44,206 nucleotides of DNA from Pseudomonadota bacterium (GTDB taxonomy: Bacteria > Pseudomonadota > Gammaproteobacteria > Burkholderiales > Thiobacillaceae). Location of the stretch: positions 1-44,206 of the forward strand of contig JAJZPG010000023.1 of assembly GCA_021811235.1 (NCBI GenBank), given 5' to 3'. This document shows, piece after piece, positions 1 to 8,426 of the stretch. The stretch's first letter is position 1. Each line of letters opens with the position of its first letter. The notes beneath the pieces are model-generated. The model saw only the letters and a list, made by a program, of their open reading frames with translations, ran no database searches and had not been told where the DNA came from. The position numbers and the translations under genes were made by a program.

Positions 1-139
1 AGGCCATGAGCAGCCCGTCGATCACATCCCAGTTTTCGCCCGAGGCCGGATTCTCGGCGGCGTGCCGTGAGCGCGTCCAGCCGTCGATATCGCCATCGAA
101 CGCTTCGTACATCCGGATCTGCTCGAGCGTCAGCCGCAT
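1..139 (-). CDS. Hypothetical protein, N-terminal part only (runs off the window)
   Basis: An open frame on the minus strand starts with ATG at 139 and is still open at position 1, giving 46 codons. It begins MRLTLEQIRMYEAFDGDIDG and is rich in acidic and aromatic residues, with no signal peptide or membrane segment. I do not recognise the family. It lies 61 nt downstream of the GNAT gene on the same strand and could be the last gene of the same transcript. No clear Shine-Dalgarno sequence precedes the ATG, so it may start elsewhere or be translated by read-through coupling. Confidence 0.5.
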   Translation of the reverse strand, partial: MRLTLEQIRMYEAFDGDIDGWTRSRHAAENPASGENWDVIDGLLMA

Positions 140-200
140 GGGCGCGCGCCCGCGCAAATGAAACCGGCCTGCGCGGGCTTTCGCACAGGGCTGCTCGTCC

Positions 201-596
201 TCACCGTTTCCGCCGGATGACATACGCGTTGTCCGCCAACGTAAAGCCGAGCCTGGGGTAGTAGGCCATGGCGCCGGACGAGGACAGGAGGACAAGCGAC
301 ACCTCGTCTCCGATGATCGATCGGGTACGGCGAATCAGTTCCCGGCCGACGCCGCGATTCTGATAGGCGGCGTCCACTGCAAGATCGGAGAGATAGCAGC
401 AATAACTGTAGTCGGTCAGCGCCCGGCACACGCCGATCAGGCGGGCCCCGTCCCACGCCGAAATGACAATGTTCGAATTTGCGAACATGCGCGCGATGCG
501 CGGAAGATCTTGCGTAGGCCTGTTGATGCCCGAAGCCTCGAAAACGCGGGCGACTTCGGCAGGGTCAAGCGCTTGGCTGTCGCGATACTCGATCAT
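201..596 (-). CDS. GNAT-family N-acetyltransferase
   Basis: This 131-residue protein has the GNAT fold pattern. A central strand LSDLAVDAAYQNRGVGREL carries the acetyl-CoA pyrophosphate-binding motif (Q/R-x-x-G-x-G/A, here QNRGVG) near residues 78-83. It is followed by a C-terminal beta-strand and a YPRLGF motif ending in the usual 'aromatic-x-x-x-GF' signature. The ATG at 596 is preferred over the upstream ATG at 638 because the protein then begins directly with the first strand (MIEYRD), and an AAGGGA lies about 12 nt upstream. The substrate cannot be inferred. It is downstream of the rhodanese gene and probably co-transcribed, with no obvious functional link to nitrogen fixation. Confidence 0.85.
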   Translation of the reverse strand: MIEYRDSQALDPAEVARVFEASGINRPTQDLPRIARMFANSNIVISAWDGARLIGVCRALTDYSYCCYLSDLAVDAAYQNRGVGRELIRRTRSIIGDEVSLVLLSSSGAMAYYPRLGFTLADNAYVIRRKR

Positions 597-653
597 GTGC
601 AGAGGAATTCCCTTGTCCGGAACGCGGGGACCGGGCATGTCGCCCCCCGCCCA

Positions 654-1052
654 TCAACCGCAGCCGCAGCTGCCGCCGCCATTCATGGAAGCCGCATTCC
701 CTTCCGTAGGGTGCCCGTCGCGCTTCCACCAGTCCAGCCCGCCCATCAGTTCCTTGACGCGAAAACCGAGCCGGGTCATGTTCAACGCCCCCTTGGTTGA
801 GGCATTGCAACCGATGCCGTCGCAATAAGTGACCACCAGAGCGGTTCGATCCAGGGCAGCAGCAGCAGCCTCGTCCATGCTTCGGTGGGGCAGGGATATC
901 GCGCCCGGGATGTGCTCCGCCGCATAGGCTTGTGGCGAGCGCGCGTCCAGGACGATGACGCGTTCTCCATTCTCAAGCGCCACCTTCAAATCCCATGAAT
1001 CGATCTCGTAAGCGAGCTTGTTCGCGTAGTGTCGCAACTGGTCGCTGTCCAT
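654..1052 (-). CDS. Rhodanese-like sulfurtransferase with Cys-rich tail
   Basis: A single-domain rhodanese of 132 residues. The CDC25/rhodanese fold is visible as VIVLDARSPQAYAAEHIPGA (residues 32-51), followed by the active-site loop VTYCDGIGCNAS with Cys77 as presumed persulfide carrier and a second Cys at 82. The closing GLDWWKRDGHP is typical. It is probably cytoplasmic, as there is no signal peptide. The C-terminus ends NGGGSCGCG, a Gly/Cys tail also seen in other proteins of this window (NifW, NifIscA). Its place beside nifF and nifIscA-U-S makes a role in sulfur handling for Fe-S assembly plausible, but that is inferred from position only. The partner and sulfur donor are unknown. Confidence 0.85.
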   Translation of the reverse strand: MDSDQLRHYANKLAYEIDSWDLKVALENGERVIVLDARSPQAYAAEHIPGAISLPHRSMDEAAAAALDRTALVVTYCDGIGCNASTKGALNMTRLGFRVKELMGGLDWWKRDGHPTEGNAASMNGGGSCGCG

Positions 1053-1461
1053 CGTGGTCTCCGGTCCGTAAGCAAGCGGATGCGCTGGACATTGAAGCCC
1101 ACGCCTGGAATTTGGGCAAGCCTGTGCGGCTTTTCGCGCAGGTCCGGTGGAATGAGCGTTTATGCGTCATGGCGCGGAATCAACGCTGACTTCGGGCAGA
1201 GCATTGGGTGCGACAGCACGCATTCGACATCAACCCTTGATTGATCGTGTCTATTCCCCAATCCGGTCTCTATATTACGTCATGAAAAGACGTACGCAGC
1301 CGAGTCACCTGTGCGTCGCCGGATGCGGTCGGGGCAATGGGCGAGGGATGGCGCGGCCGCTGTCCGGACGGGGCGACTGCGCCGTTCCCTGACGGGTGAA
1401 CTCGGCCGCGCCTCCCGCCAGGCCGCTTTCGAAAGCCCGCAGATCCTTCCGGCCGGCGGGG
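1053..1461. other. 409-nt non-coding stretch between rhodanese gene and nifF
   Basis: I see no convincing gene here. Short open frames on both strands have no recognisable protein content. The part around 1230-1290 is visibly lower in GC and may hold the promoter of the leftward rhodanese-GNAT genes, but no clear -35/-10 or -24/-12 pair was found. A perfect 12-nt palindrome (GCTTTCGAAAGC, 1425-1436) inside a larger GC-rich partially self-complementary stretch lies just past the nifF stop and may serve in transcript ending. Confidence 0.5.
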
Positions 1462-2070
<609 letters not shown>

Positions 2071-2631
2071 TCACACCGCGCCATGGATGGCGCGTTTCGC
2101 CTGGGTGGCGCGGCCGAGCGCCGCCTCGAAGCTCAGGTTTTCGCACTGGGGGCGGTAGTCCTGAAAGGCCTTGTACAAGGTGAAGACCTTTTCGGCACTG
2201 CTCTGGCCCTTGAAGTCGCTCTTGTCCAGGCGCAGTTCGTCGACCAGTTCGTTCCACACCAGGCCATCTGCAAGCGGCAGCAGGATGAAAGGGATGCCGG
2301 CCATGTCGACCTGCATGGGGGTATCGATGTTGACCACGAACAGCAGCACGCCCGTGCCTGCGGCGAAGTAGGTGCCGTATCGCTCAACCAGGGGGGCGAG
2401 ATGGGCGATGTCGTCGAGCGAGCCGGCGATGAATTTCAAATGCGTTGCGTCGGCCAGCAGTACCGCGCCCACCATGGTGGCCAGCGGCGGCTTGCGGCGG
2501 CCCAGGCTGTCGGCGATTTCGCCTTCGATCAGGACCAGGTCGCCCCGGTAGGCCTGCTGGCCGGGGCCGAGGCTGTCCTTGAAGTTGCTGTTGTAGAGCA
2601 GGCCTTGTGTTTCGAATGTATCGAGCAGCAT
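2071..2631 (-). CDS. Uncharacterised nif-region protein
   Basis: I do not recognise this 186-residue protein. It has no signal peptide. Hydrophobic stretches such as PPLATMVGAVLLA and FAAGTGVLLFVVNI look like buried strands rather than membrane spans. The second half is charged and helical (VWNELVDELRLDKSDF), ending near two helices with one Cys. The ATG at 2631 is chosen over the one at 2718 because it gives a compact N-terminus (MLLDTFETQG), has a purine-rich GAGGAA 7-12 nt upstream, and a -24/-12-like element ends about 35 nt upstream of it. It lies directly upstream of nifF, so a role in electron transfer to nitrogenase or in its control is possible. That is inference from position. Confidence 0.7.
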   Translation of the reverse strand: MLLDTFETQGLLYNSNFKDSLGPGQQAYRGDLVLIEGEIADSLGRRKPPLATMVGAVLLADATHLKFIAGSLDDIAHLAPLVERYGTYFAAGTGVLLFVVNIDTPMQVDMAGIPFILLPLADGLVWNELVDELRLDKSDFKGQSSAEKVFTLYKAFQDYRPQCENLSFEAALGRATQAKRAIHGAV

Positions 2632-2665
2632 GAATGTTTCCTCGGGTTGGTCATGCCCGGGGTTC

Positions 2666-2681
2666 AGCAATAAGCAGACCA
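2666..2681 (-). promoter_or_regulatory. Weak sigma54 (-24/-12) promoter candidate for the nifF operon
   Basis: The minus strand reads TGGTCTGCTTATTGCT. It has GG and GC spaced by exactly 10 nt, as sigma54 promoters need, and matches TTGCT at -12, but TGGTCT at -24 departs from TGGCAC. It ends about 35 nt upstream of the unknown gene that precedes nifF. The UAS at 2804-2819 would lie about 123 nt upstream. Confidence 0.45.
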
Positions 2682-2803
2682 ATGCGCAGCGGCGAAACCC
2701 AAGCATTCCCGTGCGCACGGGAATGCCGCGCGGCGCCTGTGCGGGCGCTGCGATGCGCGTGCGGGTGGGTTGACGATCGCTTCATCCCGCCTGTGCGCGG
2801 GCT

Positions 2804-2819
2804 TGTTGCAAATCCTACA
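2804..2819. promoter_or_regulatory. NifA upstream activator sequence in the divergent nifF / nifIscA region
   Basis: TGTTGCAAATCCTACA matches the NifA-binding consensus TGT-N10-ACA exactly. Its 5' end is 110 nt upstream of the rightward -24 element at 2914. The site is palindromic and lies between two oppositely oriented -24/-12 candidates, so it could serve both directions. Confidence 0.8.
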
Positions 2820-2913
2820 AGCCCCTTTTCCGGTGGGGTTCCGCACACGGGGGTTGGGCGTGCCTCCCGCACATTCGCCAGACAAAACAAGGGCTTGTTG
2901 TCCCTCGCGCGGC

Positions 2914-2928
2914 TGGCATGCGGCTTGC
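2914..2928 (+). promoter_or_regulatory. Sigma54 (-24/-12) promoter of nifIscA-nifU-nifS
   Basis: TGGCATGCGGCTTGC fits TGGCAC-N5-TTGC with one mismatch and the correct GG-N10-GC spacing. The expected transcription start is near 2940, about 33 nt before the nifIscA ATG. With the UAS 110 nt upstream this is a classical NifA-dependent promoter. Confidence 0.85.
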
Positions 2929-2972
2929 GATATCCGGGGTGTGTATCCCTTCACCCTGCCAGGAGGCAAACC

Positions 2973-3296
2973 ATGCTTACTCTTACCCCCAGCGCACTCT
3001 CCGCAGTAGAGAAATTCATCAAAGGTTCCGACACGCCGGTGGCGGGGCTGCGCATCTCGATTTCGGGTGGCGGCTGCTCCGGCTTCCAGTACGGCATGCG
3101 GCTGGAAGAGGCCAAGGCCGAGGACGACGTGGAGGTCGCGGTGGGCGGCGTGACGCTGCTGATCGATCCCTTCTCCGCACCGATGCTGGACGGCGTGACG
3201 GTGGATTTCGTCGACAGCCTGAACGGCTCCGGCTTCAAGTTCGAGAACCCCAACGCCACCTCCAGCTGTGCGTGCGGTTCTTCCTTCTCTGCGTAA
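2973..3296 (+). CDS. iscA: Nif-specific A-type Fe-S carrier (HesB/IscA family)
   Basis: A 107-residue A-type carrier protein that accepts or delivers Fe-S clusters during nitrogenase maturation. The three conserved cysteines of the family are visible: Cys35 in GGGCSGFQY, and Cys99 and Cys101 in SSCACGSS. The start at 2973 is set by a perfect AGGAGG seven nucleotides upstream and by the canonical N-terminus MLTLTPSALSAVEKF; the much longer frame upstream is non-coding. It is the first gene of the nifIscA-nifU-nifS transcription unit, the order found in Azotobacter-type clusters. The symbol iscA (nif copy) is used because naming varies. Confidence 0.93.
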   Translation: MLTLTPSALSAVEKFIKGSDTPVAGLRISISGGGCSGFQYGMRLEEAKAEDDVEVAVGGVTLLIDPFSAPMLDGVTVDFVDSLNGSGFKFENPNATSSCACGSSFSA

Positions 3297-3311
3297 GTTC
3301 AGGAGACAGCC

Positions 3312-4208
3312 ATGTGGGATTACTCGGACAAGGTCAAGGAGCATTTCTTCCAACCGCGCAACGCCGGGCCGCTGCCTGACGCCAACGCGGTGGGCGACGT
3401 CGGCTCGATTTCCTGCGGCGACGCGCTGCGCCTGATGCTGAAGGTGGACCCGGAGACGGAGACCATCGAGGAGGCCCACTTCCAGACTTTCGGCTGCGGC
3501 TCGGCGATCGCGTCGTCGTCGGCGCTGACCGAGATCATCAAGGGCATGAAGCTCGACGATGCGCTGAAGGTTTCCAACCAGGACATCGCCGATTATCTGG
3601 ACGGCCTGCCGCCGGAGAAGATGCACTGCTCGGTGATGGGACGCGAGGCGCTGCAGGCGGCGATCGCCAACTACCGCGGCGAGGAGTGGAAGGACGACCA
3701 CGAGGAAGGCGCGCTGATCTGCAAGTGCTTCGCCATCGACGCGGTGATGATCGAGGACACGGTGCGCGCCAACAACCTGTCGACGGTCGAGGACGTGATC
3801 AACTACACCAAGGCCGGCGGCGGCTGTGCCTCGTGCCACGAAGGCATCGAGGAAATCCTCGCCAAGGTGCTGGAAGAGCGCGGCGAGACCTTCAAGGCGG
3901 TGCCGGTGACGATCAACAAGCAGGCGCCCAAGCCGGGCAAGCTCACCAACCTGGAGCGCATCCGCCGCATCGAGGCGGTGCTGGAGTCGGTGCGCCCGCA
4001 GCTGCAGCGCGACCACGGCGACATCGAGCTGGTCGACGTCGACGGCAAGACGGTCTACGTCAGCATGACCGGCGCCTGCGCCGGCTGCCAGATGGAAGCG
4101 CTGACGCTGCAAGGCATCCAGGCGAAGCTGATGGAAGAGCTGGGCGAGCTGGTCAAGCTGGTCCCCACCCGCGCCGGCTCGCTCTCGCGCGCCGCCAGCC
4201 AGCCGTAA
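3312..4208 (+). CDS. nifU: NifU, scaffold for nitrogenase Fe-S clusters
   Basis: This 298-residue three-domain NifU assembles [2Fe-2S] and [4Fe-4S] clusters for NifH, NifB and others in the cytoplasm. The IscU-like N-domain has Cys35, Cys62 and Cys106. The central BFD-like domain carries a permanent [2Fe-2S] cluster with Cys137, Cys139, Cys172 and Cys175. The C-terminal Nfu-like domain has Cys256 and Cys259 in GACAGCQ. All ligand positions of the three domains are intact. AGGAGA at 3301-3306 precedes the ATG. It follows nifIscA by 15 nt and precedes nifS; a repeat of two GC hairpins (4213-4317) lies in the nifU-nifS gap. Confidence 0.97.
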   Translation: MWDYSDKVKEHFFQPRNAGPLPDANAVGDVGSISCGDALRLMLKVDPETETIEEAHFQTFGCGSAIASSSALTEIIKGMKLDDALKVSNQDIADYLDGLPPEKMHCSVMGREALQAAIANYRGEEWKDDHEEGALICKCFAIDAVMIEDTVRANNLSTVEDVINYTKAGGGCASCHEGIEEILAKVLEERGETFKAVPVTINKQAPKPGKLTNLERIRRIEAVLESVRPQLQRDHGDIELVDVDGKTVYVSMTGACAGCQMEALTLQGIQAKLMEELGELVKLVPTRAGSLSRAASQP

Positions 4209-4212
4209 CAGT

Positions 4213-4317
4213 TCCCTCTCCCGCAGGCGGGAGAGGGTCAGGGAGAGGGAAACGATCCTGGTGCATACGCCGGAATTCCCCCTTCCCCACCCCTCCCCCG
4301 CGAGCGGGAGAGGGGGA
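4213..4317. repeat. Pair of REP-like GC hairpins between nifU and nifS
   Basis: The first element is CCCTCTCCCGC (4214-4224) paired with GCGGGAGAGGG (4227-4237), an 11-bp perfect stem with a 2-nt loop. The second is CCCCTCCCCCGC (4290-4301) with GCGGGAGAGGGG (4304-4315), with one mismatch. Elements of this type are common between genes in GC-rich proteobacteria. Here they could stabilise the upstream mRNA or reduce read-through into nifS. Confidence 0.8.
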
Positions 4318-4343
4318 CCAACACCCTGTAACTAGGAGCCAAC

Positions 4344-5552
4344 ATGCAAGGCATCTACCTCGACAACAACGCCACCACCCGCGTCGACCCCGCCGTGGTG
4401 GAGGCCATGCTGCCCTACTTCACCGAGCAGTTCGGCAACCCCTCGTCGCTGCACAGCTTCGGCAACAAGGTCGGGTTGGCGGTGAAGAAGGCGCGCATGC
4501 AGGTGCAGGAACTCCTGGGTGCGGAGCACGAATCCGAAATCATCTTCACCTCGTGCGGCACCGAGTCGGATTCCACCGCGATCCTGTCCGCGCTGAAGGC
4601 CAACCCCGAGCGGCGCGAGATCATCACCACGGTGCTGGAGCACCCGGCGATCTTGTCCCTCTACAGCCAGCTGGAGAAAGAGGGTTACACCGCGCACTAC
4701 CTGAAGGTCGACGGCAAGGGCCGCGTCGACATGGACGAATACAAACGGCTGCTGTCAGACAAGGTGGCCGTGGTGTCGGTGATGTGGGCCAACAACGAAA
4801 CCGGCAGCTTCTTCCCGGTGCTGGAAATGGCCGAGCTGGCGCACGCCGCCGGCGTGATGTTCCACACCGACGCGGTGCAGGCAGTGGGCAAGGTGCCGAT
4901 CGACCTCAAGACCAGCAAGATCGACATGCTGTCGCTGTCGGGCCACAAGCTGCATGCGCCCAAGGGCATCGGCGTGCTGTACCTGAAGCGCGGCGTGCGC
5001 TTCCGTCCGCTATTGAGAGGCGGCCACCAGGAACGCGGGCGCCGCGCCGGCACCGAGAACACCGCCTCCATCGTCGGCCTCGGCAAGGCCTGCGAGATGG
5101 CGCTGGCGGCGATGGAGCACGAGAACACCGAAGTGCGCCGCCTGCGCGACAAGCTGGAAGCCGGCATCCTCGCCAAGGTGCCGCACGCCTTCGCCACCGG
5201 CGACGTGACGAACCGCCTGCCCAACACCAGCAACATCGCCTTCGAATACATCGAAGGCGAAGCCATCCTGCTGCTGCTGAACAAATTCGGCATCGCCGCC
5301 AGCTCGGGCTCGGCGTGCACCTCCGGCTCGCTCGAACCCAGCCACGTGATGCGCGCGATGGGCATTCCCTACACCGCCGCGCACGGCACCACGCGCTTCT
5401 CGCTATCGCGCTACACCACGGAGGCGGAGATCGACCGCGTCATCCAGGTGGTGCCGGAGATCGTCGCGCAGTTGCGCAAGCTGTCACCTTACTGGGGCGA
5501 GAACGGCCCCTCGGCCGAACCGGAAAAAGACTTTGCGCCGGTGTATGCGTGA
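4344..5552 (+). CDS. nifS: NifS cysteine desulfurase
   Basis: A 402-residue PLP-dependent class V aminotransferase-fold enzyme that takes sulfur from L-cysteine and passes it as persulfide to NifU. The PLP Schiff-base lysine is Lys202 in LSLSGHKLHAPKG. The catalytic cysteine is Cys325 in SSGSACTSGSLEPSHV. Both are at the numbering known for the Azotobacter enzyme. The N-terminus YLDNNATT is canonical and AGGAG lies 7 nt before the ATG. The C-terminus is slightly extended (ENGPSAEPEKDFAPVYA). It ends before a strong GC hairpin at 5563-5597, so the nifIscA-U-S transcript probably stops there. Confidence 0.97.
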   Translation: MQGIYLDNNATTRVDPAVVEAMLPYFTEQFGNPSSLHSFGNKVGLAVKKARMQVQELLGAEHESEIIFTSCGTESDSTAILSALKANPERREIITTVLEHPAILSLYSQLEKEGYTAHYLKVDGKGRVDMDEYKRLLSDKVAVVSVMWANNETGSFFPVLEMAELAHAAGVMFHTDAVQAVGKVPIDLKTSKIDMLSLSGHKLHAPKGIGVLYLKRGVRFRPLLRGGHQERGRRAGTENTASIVGLGKACEMALAAMEHENTEVRRLRDKLEAGILAKVPHAFATGDVTNRLPNTSNIAFEYIEGEAILLLLNKFGIAASSGSACTSGSLEPSHVMRAMGIPYTAAHGTTRFSLSRYTTEAEIDRVIQVVPEIVAQLRKLSPYWGENGPSAEPEKDFAPVYA

Positions 5553-5562
5553 CCACTCCGGG

Positions 5563-5597
5563 CGGCCGGGCCTGCTTGATCGCTGGCCCGGCCGTTT
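5563..5597. terminator. Rho-independent terminator between convergent nifS and hflX-like gene
   Basis: CGGCCGGGCC (5563-5572) pairs perfectly with GGCCCGGCCG (5585-5594) around a 12-nt loop and is followed by TTT. The T-run is short, but the stem is strong and lies 11 nt after nifS. It could work for both directions. Confidence 0.75.
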
Positions 5598-5613
5598 GCC
5601 GTAACCCGGGGAC

Positions 5614-7020
5614 CTATGGCCTTGCTTCTGCCGCCTGGCCCAACTGCTCGCGCAGGCTGTCCAGGGCGCTCTGTTCGGCGCGCACGCTGAAGAACGCGCC
5701 CGCCTCGTCGGCACGCTCCGCCAGCACCTCGCAGCGCGCGAAGATTTCCCCGCGCAACTGCTGCGCCGACCACGGCAGGAACAGCTCGGCCTCGACCAGG
5801 TCGCGCTGGAAAAACGCCACGATCGCCCGGTGCAGTTTCGCGACGTCGTCGGGGCGGCGCGCGCTCATCACGATGCAGCCGGGATAGCGGGCGCGCAGCG
5901 CGGCTTCGCATTCGGCCTGCGCCGCGGCGTCGCCGACGTGGTCGATCTTGTTGAAGATGCGGAAGCGCGGCAGGTCCTGCGCGCCGATCTCGTTGAGCAC
6001 GTCCTCGGTGGCCTCGATCTGCCGTTCGAAGCCGGGGTCGCTGGCGTCGACGACGTGGAGCAGCAGCGACGCATCCAGCGCCTCCTCGAGCGTGGACTTG
6101 AACGACGCGACCAGCCCGTGCGGCAGGTTCTTGATGAAGCCGACCGTGTCGCTGACCAGCACGCGCGGAACGCTCTCGGGGTAAAGCGTGCGCACGGTGG
6201 TGTCGAGCGTGGCGAACAGCTTGTTGGCGACCAGCACCTCGCTTCCGGTGAGCGCGCGCATCAGGGTGGACTTGCCGGCGTTGGTGTAGCCGACCAGCGC
6301 CACGCTGGCGAGCCCCTGGTGCGCCTGCCGCCGCGCGCGCTGCGTCTTGCGGTCGGCGTCCATCGCGGCGATCTCCTTCTGCAGCTCGGCGATGCGGTCG
6401 CGAATCTTGCGCTTGTCCAGTTCGGTGTGCGACTCGCCGGCGCCGCGCCCGCCGACGCCGCTGCGCTGCCGCCCCTGCGGGCCGGCGAGCTTCGCCATCT
6501 CGCGCAGGCGCGGCGCCATGTAGCCCAGGCGGGCGATCTCCACCTGCGCGCGCGCGGCGGGCGAGCGCGCGTTGCGGTGGAAGATTTCGAGGATGACCAT
6601 GGTGCGGTCCATCACCTCGCAGCCGACTTCCTTTTCGAGGTTGCGCGCCTGCGACGGCGAGATCTCGTGGTCGACAAAGATGAAATCGATCGGGTCGGGC
6701 GAGACCTCGTCGTCCAGCCCCTCGACGAAGCTGGAGAGGCGATGCAGGGGGTTCTGCGGCTCGCCGTCGGGTTCGGTTTCGTGGTCCGCTTCGGCGTTGA
6801 CGAAACGGCGGATCTCCTGCCGCTTGCCGACGCCGAGGTAGGCCGTCGCGTCGAAACCGGCACGCTTCTGCGTGAACGTGCGGGTGACCTTGACCCCCAG
6901 CGTCTTGGCGAGTTCGCGCAGTTCGGTGAGCGAGGCCTCGAACTCGACGTCGCTCACGCCTGGCAGCTGCACCGCGGCGGCGACGGCGTAGCGGGGTTTT
7001 TCCTTGACCTCTTGTTGCAT
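5614..7020 (-). CDS. hflX: HflX-family ribosome-associated GTPase in the nif region
   Basis: The protein has 468 residues. An HflX N-terminal domain with DHEISPSQARNLEKEVGCEV is followed by a coiled-coil linker (LDKRKIRDRIAELQKEI) and a GTPase domain with G1 GYTNAGKST, switch TLDTTVR, G3 DTVGF and G4 NKID. HflX proteins bind ribosomes and split stalled 70S particles under stress. Compared with usual HflX there is an acidic insert of about 30 residues (around residues 77-107) between the GKRQEI segment and the DHE strand. The gene is transcribed against its neighbours nifS and nifV, and the window does not show hfq next to it, so it is probably a second, nif-linked paralogue. Its role in nitrogen-fixing cells is unknown. 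Confidence 0.88.
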   Translation of the reverse strand: MQQEVKEKPRYAVAAAVQLPGVSDVEFEASLTELRELAKTLGVKVTRTFTQKRAGFDATAYLGVGKRQEIRRFVNAEADHETEPDGEPQNPLHRLSSFVEGLDDEVSPDPIDFIFVDHEISPSQARNLEKEVGCEVMDRTMVILEIFHRNARSPAARAQVEIARLGYMAPRLREMAKLAGPQGRQRSGVGGRGAGESHTELDKRKIRDRIAELQKEIAAMDADRKTQRARRQAHQGLASVALVGYTNAGKSTLMRALTGSEVLVANKLFATLDTTVRTLYPESVPRVLVSDTVGFIKNLPHGLVASFKSTLEEALDASLLLHVVDASDPGFERQIEATEDVLNEIGAQDLPRFRIFNKIDHVGDAAAQAECEAALRARYPGCIVMSARRPDDVAKLHRAIVAFFQRDLVEAELFLPWSAQQLRGEIFARCEVLAERADEAGAFFSVRAEQSALDSLREQLGQAAEARP

Positions 7021-7104
7021 TCAGCAGGACTTCTGTTCAGTGGGCAAGGCGAGATAGTACCCGCCTAAGCCGTCGCCGCCGTGATGGCGCTCCAGCGGCC
7101 CGTT

Positions 7105-7120
7105 TGTAGCAAACCCGACG
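7105..7120. promoter_or_regulatory. Degenerate NifA upstream activator sequence for nifV
   Basis: TGTAGCAAACCCGACG matches TGT-N10-ACA except for the last base. It starts 109 nt upstream of the -24 element at 7214, almost exactly the spacing seen at nifIscA (110 nt), which supports function despite the mismatch. The core AGCAAA-CCGAC resembles the site before nifL at 17657. Confidence 0.6.
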
Positions 7121-7213
7121 AAGCCCGATTCGGCGTGCCATTGCCTACCCGGGCAGAGCCGGACTGGCGGCAAATTCACCTTGCAATTCATGCGGATACG
7201 TTTTCGGCCCGTC

Positions 7214-7229
7214 TGGCATACGGCTTGCA
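7214..7229 (+). promoter_or_regulatory. Sigma54 (-24/-12) promoter of the nifV operon
   Basis: TGGCATACGGCTTGCA fits TGGCAC-N5-TTGCW with one mismatch and correct spacing, and is nearly identical to the nifIscA promoter at 2914. The predicted start near 7241 lies about 30 nt upstream of the nifV ATG. Confidence 0.85.
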
Positions 7230-7270
7230 CATACCCAGGCATCTGCCGAACGAATGGATTCCGAGCGAGC

Positions 7271-8416
7271 ATGAACCGCACCATCATCATCGACGACACC
7301 ACCCTGCGCGACGGCGAGCAGACCGCCGGCGTGGCTTTCACGCTGGACGAGAAGCTGGAGATCGCCGGGCGTCTCGACGCGATGGGCGTGCCGGAGCTGG
7401 AGGTGGGCATACCCGCGATGGGCGAGGCCGAGCGCGAGGGCATCCGCGCGGTGGCGGACCTCGAGCTGAAGTCGAAGCTGGTGGTGTGGAGCCGCATGCG
7501 CGAAGCCGACATCGAGGCCTGCCGCAACCTCAAGGCCCATCTGATCGACGTGTCGATCGCGGTGTCCGACCTGCACATCACGCGCAAGCTGAAGAAGGAC
7601 CGCGCCTGGGTGCTGCAGGCGATCCGCGACATGGTGCCGCGCGCGCTCGACCTCGGGCTGGAGGTCATCGTCGGCTGCGAGGACGCCTCGCGCGCCGACC
7701 CCGAATTCCTGCTGCGCGTGGCCGAGGCCGCGCAGGAAGCCGGCGCGCGGCGGCTGCGCTATGCCGACACGCTGGGGGTGATGGAACCCTTCGGCGTGCT
7801 CGAGGCGATCGCCACGCTGCGCAGCACGGTCGACCTGGAAATCGAGATGCACGCCCACGACGACCTGGGCCTGGCGACCGCCAACACGCTCGCCGCCTGC
7901 CGCGCCGGGGCCACGCACGTGAACACCACGGTCAACGGGCTCGGCGAGCGCGCCGGCAATGCGCCGCTGGAAGAGGTCGCGCTGGGGCTCGCCAAGCTCT
8001 ACGGCTTCGCTACCGGGGTCGACCTCAGCCTGTTCCCGGTGCTGTCGGATACCGTGGCCGACGCCTCGGGCCGGCCGGTGGCGTGGCAGAAGAGCGTGGT
8101 CGGCGGCGGCGTGTTCACCCACGAATCGGGCATCCACGTCGACGGCCTGTTGAAGGACCCGGCGACCTACCAGGGCTTCGACCCCGGCGAGGTCGGCCGC
8201 ACCCACAAGCTGGTGGTCGGCAAGCACTCCGGCTCGCACGGCGTCATCGCCGCCTACGCGCGCATGGGCCTGACCTTGAGCCCGGCGGAAGCGCGCGAAC
8301 TCCTGCCCGACATCCGCGTGTTCGCCGAGCGCGCCAAGCGCTCGCCGGCCGACCACGAACTGCTGTTCCTGTACCAGCGCATGATCGGCCGCCACGTGCC
8401 GGGCGCGCTGCATTGA
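7271..8416 (+). CDS. nifV: Homocitrate synthase NifV
   Basis: This 381-residue DRE-TIM metallolyase condenses acetyl-CoA and 2-oxoglutarate to homocitrate, the organic ligand of the FeMo cofactor. The signature [15 protein letters not shown] is at residues 9-23, the metal-binding HxH is in [11 protein letters not shown], and the C-terminal loop GKHSGSHGV is present. The start at 7271 removes 30 non-homologous residues of a longer frame and places the ATG about 30 nt after the predicted sigma54 start. It heads the operon nifV-cysE-orf-nifW-nifZ-nifM and is followed by cysE after 10 nt. An isopropylmalate-synthase-like role is less likely given context and length. Confidence 0.95.
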   Translation: MNRTIIIDDTTLRDGEQTAGVAFTLDEKLEIAGRLDAMGVPELEVGIPAMGEAEREGIRAVADLELKSKLVVWSRMREADIEACRNLKAHLIDVSIAVSDLHITRKLKKDRAWVLQAIRDMVPRALDLGLEVIVGCEDASRADPEFLLRVAEAAQEAGARRLRYADTLGVMEPFGVLEAIATLRSTVDLEIEMHAHDDLGLATANTLAACRAGATHVNTTVNGLGERAGNAPLEEVALGLAKLYGFATGVDLSLFPVLSDTVADASGRPVAWQKSVVGGGVFTHESGIHVDGLLKDPATYQGFDPGEVGRTHKLVVGKHSGSHGVIAAYARMGLTLSPAEARELLPDIRVFAERAKRSPADHELLFLYQRMIGRHVPGALH

Positions 8417-8426
8417 GGAGGCGGTG

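Larger units (their letters stand above)
2632..2972. other. Divergent nif control region, 341 nt without genes
   Basis: This stretch separates the leftward nifF operon from rightward nifIscA. It holds the weak leftward -24/-12 element, the TGT-N10-ACA site, an imperfect inverted repeat at 2881-2902 (AACAAG-GG-CTTGTT with flanking GAC/GTC) just upstream of the rightward promoter, the rightward -24/-12 element at 2914-2928 and the nifIscA ribosome binding site AGGAGG at 2961-2966. A frame open through it has no recognisable protein before the nifIscA start. Confidence 0.75.

Noticed and set aside
1117-1133. GCAAGCCTGTGCGGC as a leftward sigma54 promoter of the rhodanese gene
   Set aside because: Read on the minus strand, the -24 GG is missing, so the core requirement fails.
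1162-1392. A 76-codon frame in the gap left of nifF
   Set aside because: No ribosome site and no recognisable protein sequence; the gap is treated as non-coding.
3686-5887. A 733-codon plus-strand frame over nifU-nifS
   Set aside because: It is a frame-shifted shadow of nifU and nifS, rich in Arg and Gly with no family match, and crosses the terminator at 5563.
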